Part shown: piece by piece, positions 5,664 to 6,504 of the stretch | Layout: the number at the start of each line of letters is the position of its first letter | Position numbering within the stretch: the stretch's first letter is position 1 | Source: Crocinitomix sp. | GTDB lineage: Bacteria > Bacteroidota > Bacteroidia > Flavobacteriales_D > Crocinitomicaceae | Reading direction: 5' to 3' | NCBI GenBank assembly: GCA_020849935.1 | Contig: JADZFJ010000059.1 | Location: 1-6,504, forward strand | DNA: 6,504 nucleotides | Notes under the pieces: model-generated | What the model was told of the DNA's origin: nothing | The model's database searches: none | What the model saw: only the letters and a program-made list of their open reading frames with translations | Program-made: the position numbers and the translations under genes

Positions 5664-6504
5664 ATGAAAGTTGGAGTTTACGGTCGTGTTTTCGACAATT
5701 CATTTATCCCAAATATTCAAGAATTATTTGATACCTTATTAGCGTTTGACTGGAAAATATCGATCTATCAACCTTTTTGGTCTTTTCTTGCCCCTCGCAT
5801 CGAAATCCCAGAGGTTGAATTATTGTTTAATAAACACGTCGATATAAAAGATAATATTGATGTGCTAATTTGTATTGGAGGCGATGGAACTTTTTTAGAA
5901 ACCATTAATATTTTAAGAGATAGTCAAATCCCTATTTTAGGGGTAAACACCGGCCGACTTGGTTTCCTTGCATCTACCTATAAAGAAGATATTGTTGAGG
6001 TATTGAATTGTATTAAAGATGGCAAATACCGTTTGCAAAATCGGTCGATGCTCACTTTGATTACCGACGAAGGGTTGTTTGGAGAGGACAATTTTGCCTT
6101 AAACGAATTGACAGTTCATAAAAAGGACTCCTCTTCTATGATTACTATTCATACCTATATTGACGATTTATATTTAAATAGTTATTGGGCAGATGGATTA
6201 ATTGTAGCCACACCGACAGGTTCAACCGCTTATTCACTGAGTTGTGGTGGACCGATCATCGTGCCAGGTGCTAAAAATTACGTAATCACCCCAATTGCCC
6301 CTCACAATTTAAATGTACGACCGGTTGTTGTGCCTGACGATCGCACCATTCGACTTAAAGTTGAAGGCAGAGGAAAAGAATATTTATGTTCACTTGATTC
6401 TAGGTCAGTTACAATAGATTCGGCGGTTGAACTTATCATAAAAAAAGCAAATTTTCAACTGAATGTAATCCAAACGGAAAACCAAAATTTCTTAAATACA
6501 ATCA
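5664..6504 (+). CDS. nadK: NAD kinase, 3' end cut by the window
   Basis: The frame opens at ATG 5664 and is still open at the window end after 280 codons. Related NAD kinases are about 290-295 aa, so only the last few residues are missing. NadK phosphorylates NAD to NADP using ATP or another phosphate donor, the only known route to NADP. Signatures are all present: IGGDGTFLE with G72-G73-D74-G75 (D74 is the proposed catalytic base), GVNTGRLGFLA (93-103), the NE pair N147-E148 in ALNELTV, and ADGLIVATPTGSTAYS (176-191) with D177 and the GSTAY loop. The later part (APHNLNVRPVVVPD) fits the C-terminal beta domain. The start codon is 2 nt after the CBS gene stop and gives the expected MKVGVYGR beginning, so expression is probably coupled to it. 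Confidence 0.97.
   Translation, partial: MKVGVYGRVFDNSFIPNIQELFDTLLAFDWKISIYQPFWSFLAPRIEIPEVELLFNKHVDIKDNIDVLICIGGDGTFLETINILRDSQIPILGVNTGRLGFLASTYKEDIVEVLNCIKDGKYRLQNRSMLTLITDEGLFGEDNFALNELTVHKKDSSSMITIHTYIDDLYLNSYWADGLIVATPTGSTAYSLSCGGPIIVPGAKNYVITPIAPHNLNVRPVVVPDDRTIRLKVEGRGKEYLCSLDSRSVTIDSAVELIIKKANFQLNVIQTENQNFLNTI

Noticed and set aside
5664..6504. Possible broken nadK because no stop codon is seen
   Set aside because: All NAD kinase motifs are intact and the frame simply reaches the window edge a few codons before the expected end.
1..6504. Defence system, prophage, insertion sequence, CRISPR array or RNA gene
   Set aside because: No repeats with spacers, no transposase or integrase, no terminal inverted repeats, no tRNA or rRNA pattern was seen; all long frames but one belong to recognisable families or types.

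Overview
The window (roughly 35-40 % GC by eye, dense genes, no strong Shine-Dalgarno sequences, A-rich leaders) looks like chromosomal DNA of a Bacteroidota bacterium, most likely Flavobacteriales. The indicators are the Bacteroidota-style lipoprotein with a DGDGDIG segment, the PdxJ variant (NINKIATIRNARGG, NIEGYP), and the gene order pdxJ / alpha-beta hydrolase / CBS protein / NAD kinase, which I recall as common in that phylum. The genus cannot be fixed from the sequence alone.

Layout: (1) 5-511, a secreted lipoprotein gene, followed by a 155-bp AT-rich spacer with palindromes, a weak terminator-like hairpin and a doubtful 36-codon ORF. (2) 667-3430, a tight three-gene rightward operon: RimK-type ATP-grasp glutamate ligase, an M14-family succinylglutamate desuccinylase/aspartoacylase-like zinc hydrolase (14-nt overlap with rimK), and an unrecognised two-part protein (3-nt gap). 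(3) 3427-4904, a leftward pair, pdxJ then a YbfF/ABHD11-like esterase coupled by a 1-nt TAATG overlap. The esterase and the unknown gene converge on one shared TTAA. (4) 4905-4998, a divergent promoter region with two operator-like palindromes, one touching a good Bacteroidota -7 box for pdxJ. (5) 4999-6504, rightward: a two-CBS plus ACT-like protein and, 2 nt later, NAD kinase (nadK), which runs off the window and lacks only its last few codons.

Functionally, the right half is cofactor housekeeping: PLP synthesis (PdxJ) and NADP synthesis (NadK), the latter next to a probable nucleotide- or ligand-sensing CBS/ACT protein. The left operon pairs an enzyme that makes amide bonds to glutamate with one from a family that hydrolyses acyl-amino acid or glutamyl-type bonds, plus an unknown third protein. 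This is the most plausible place for under-described biology, but a writer/eraser role is inference. No mobile element, CRISPR array, tRNA or rRNA was seen.
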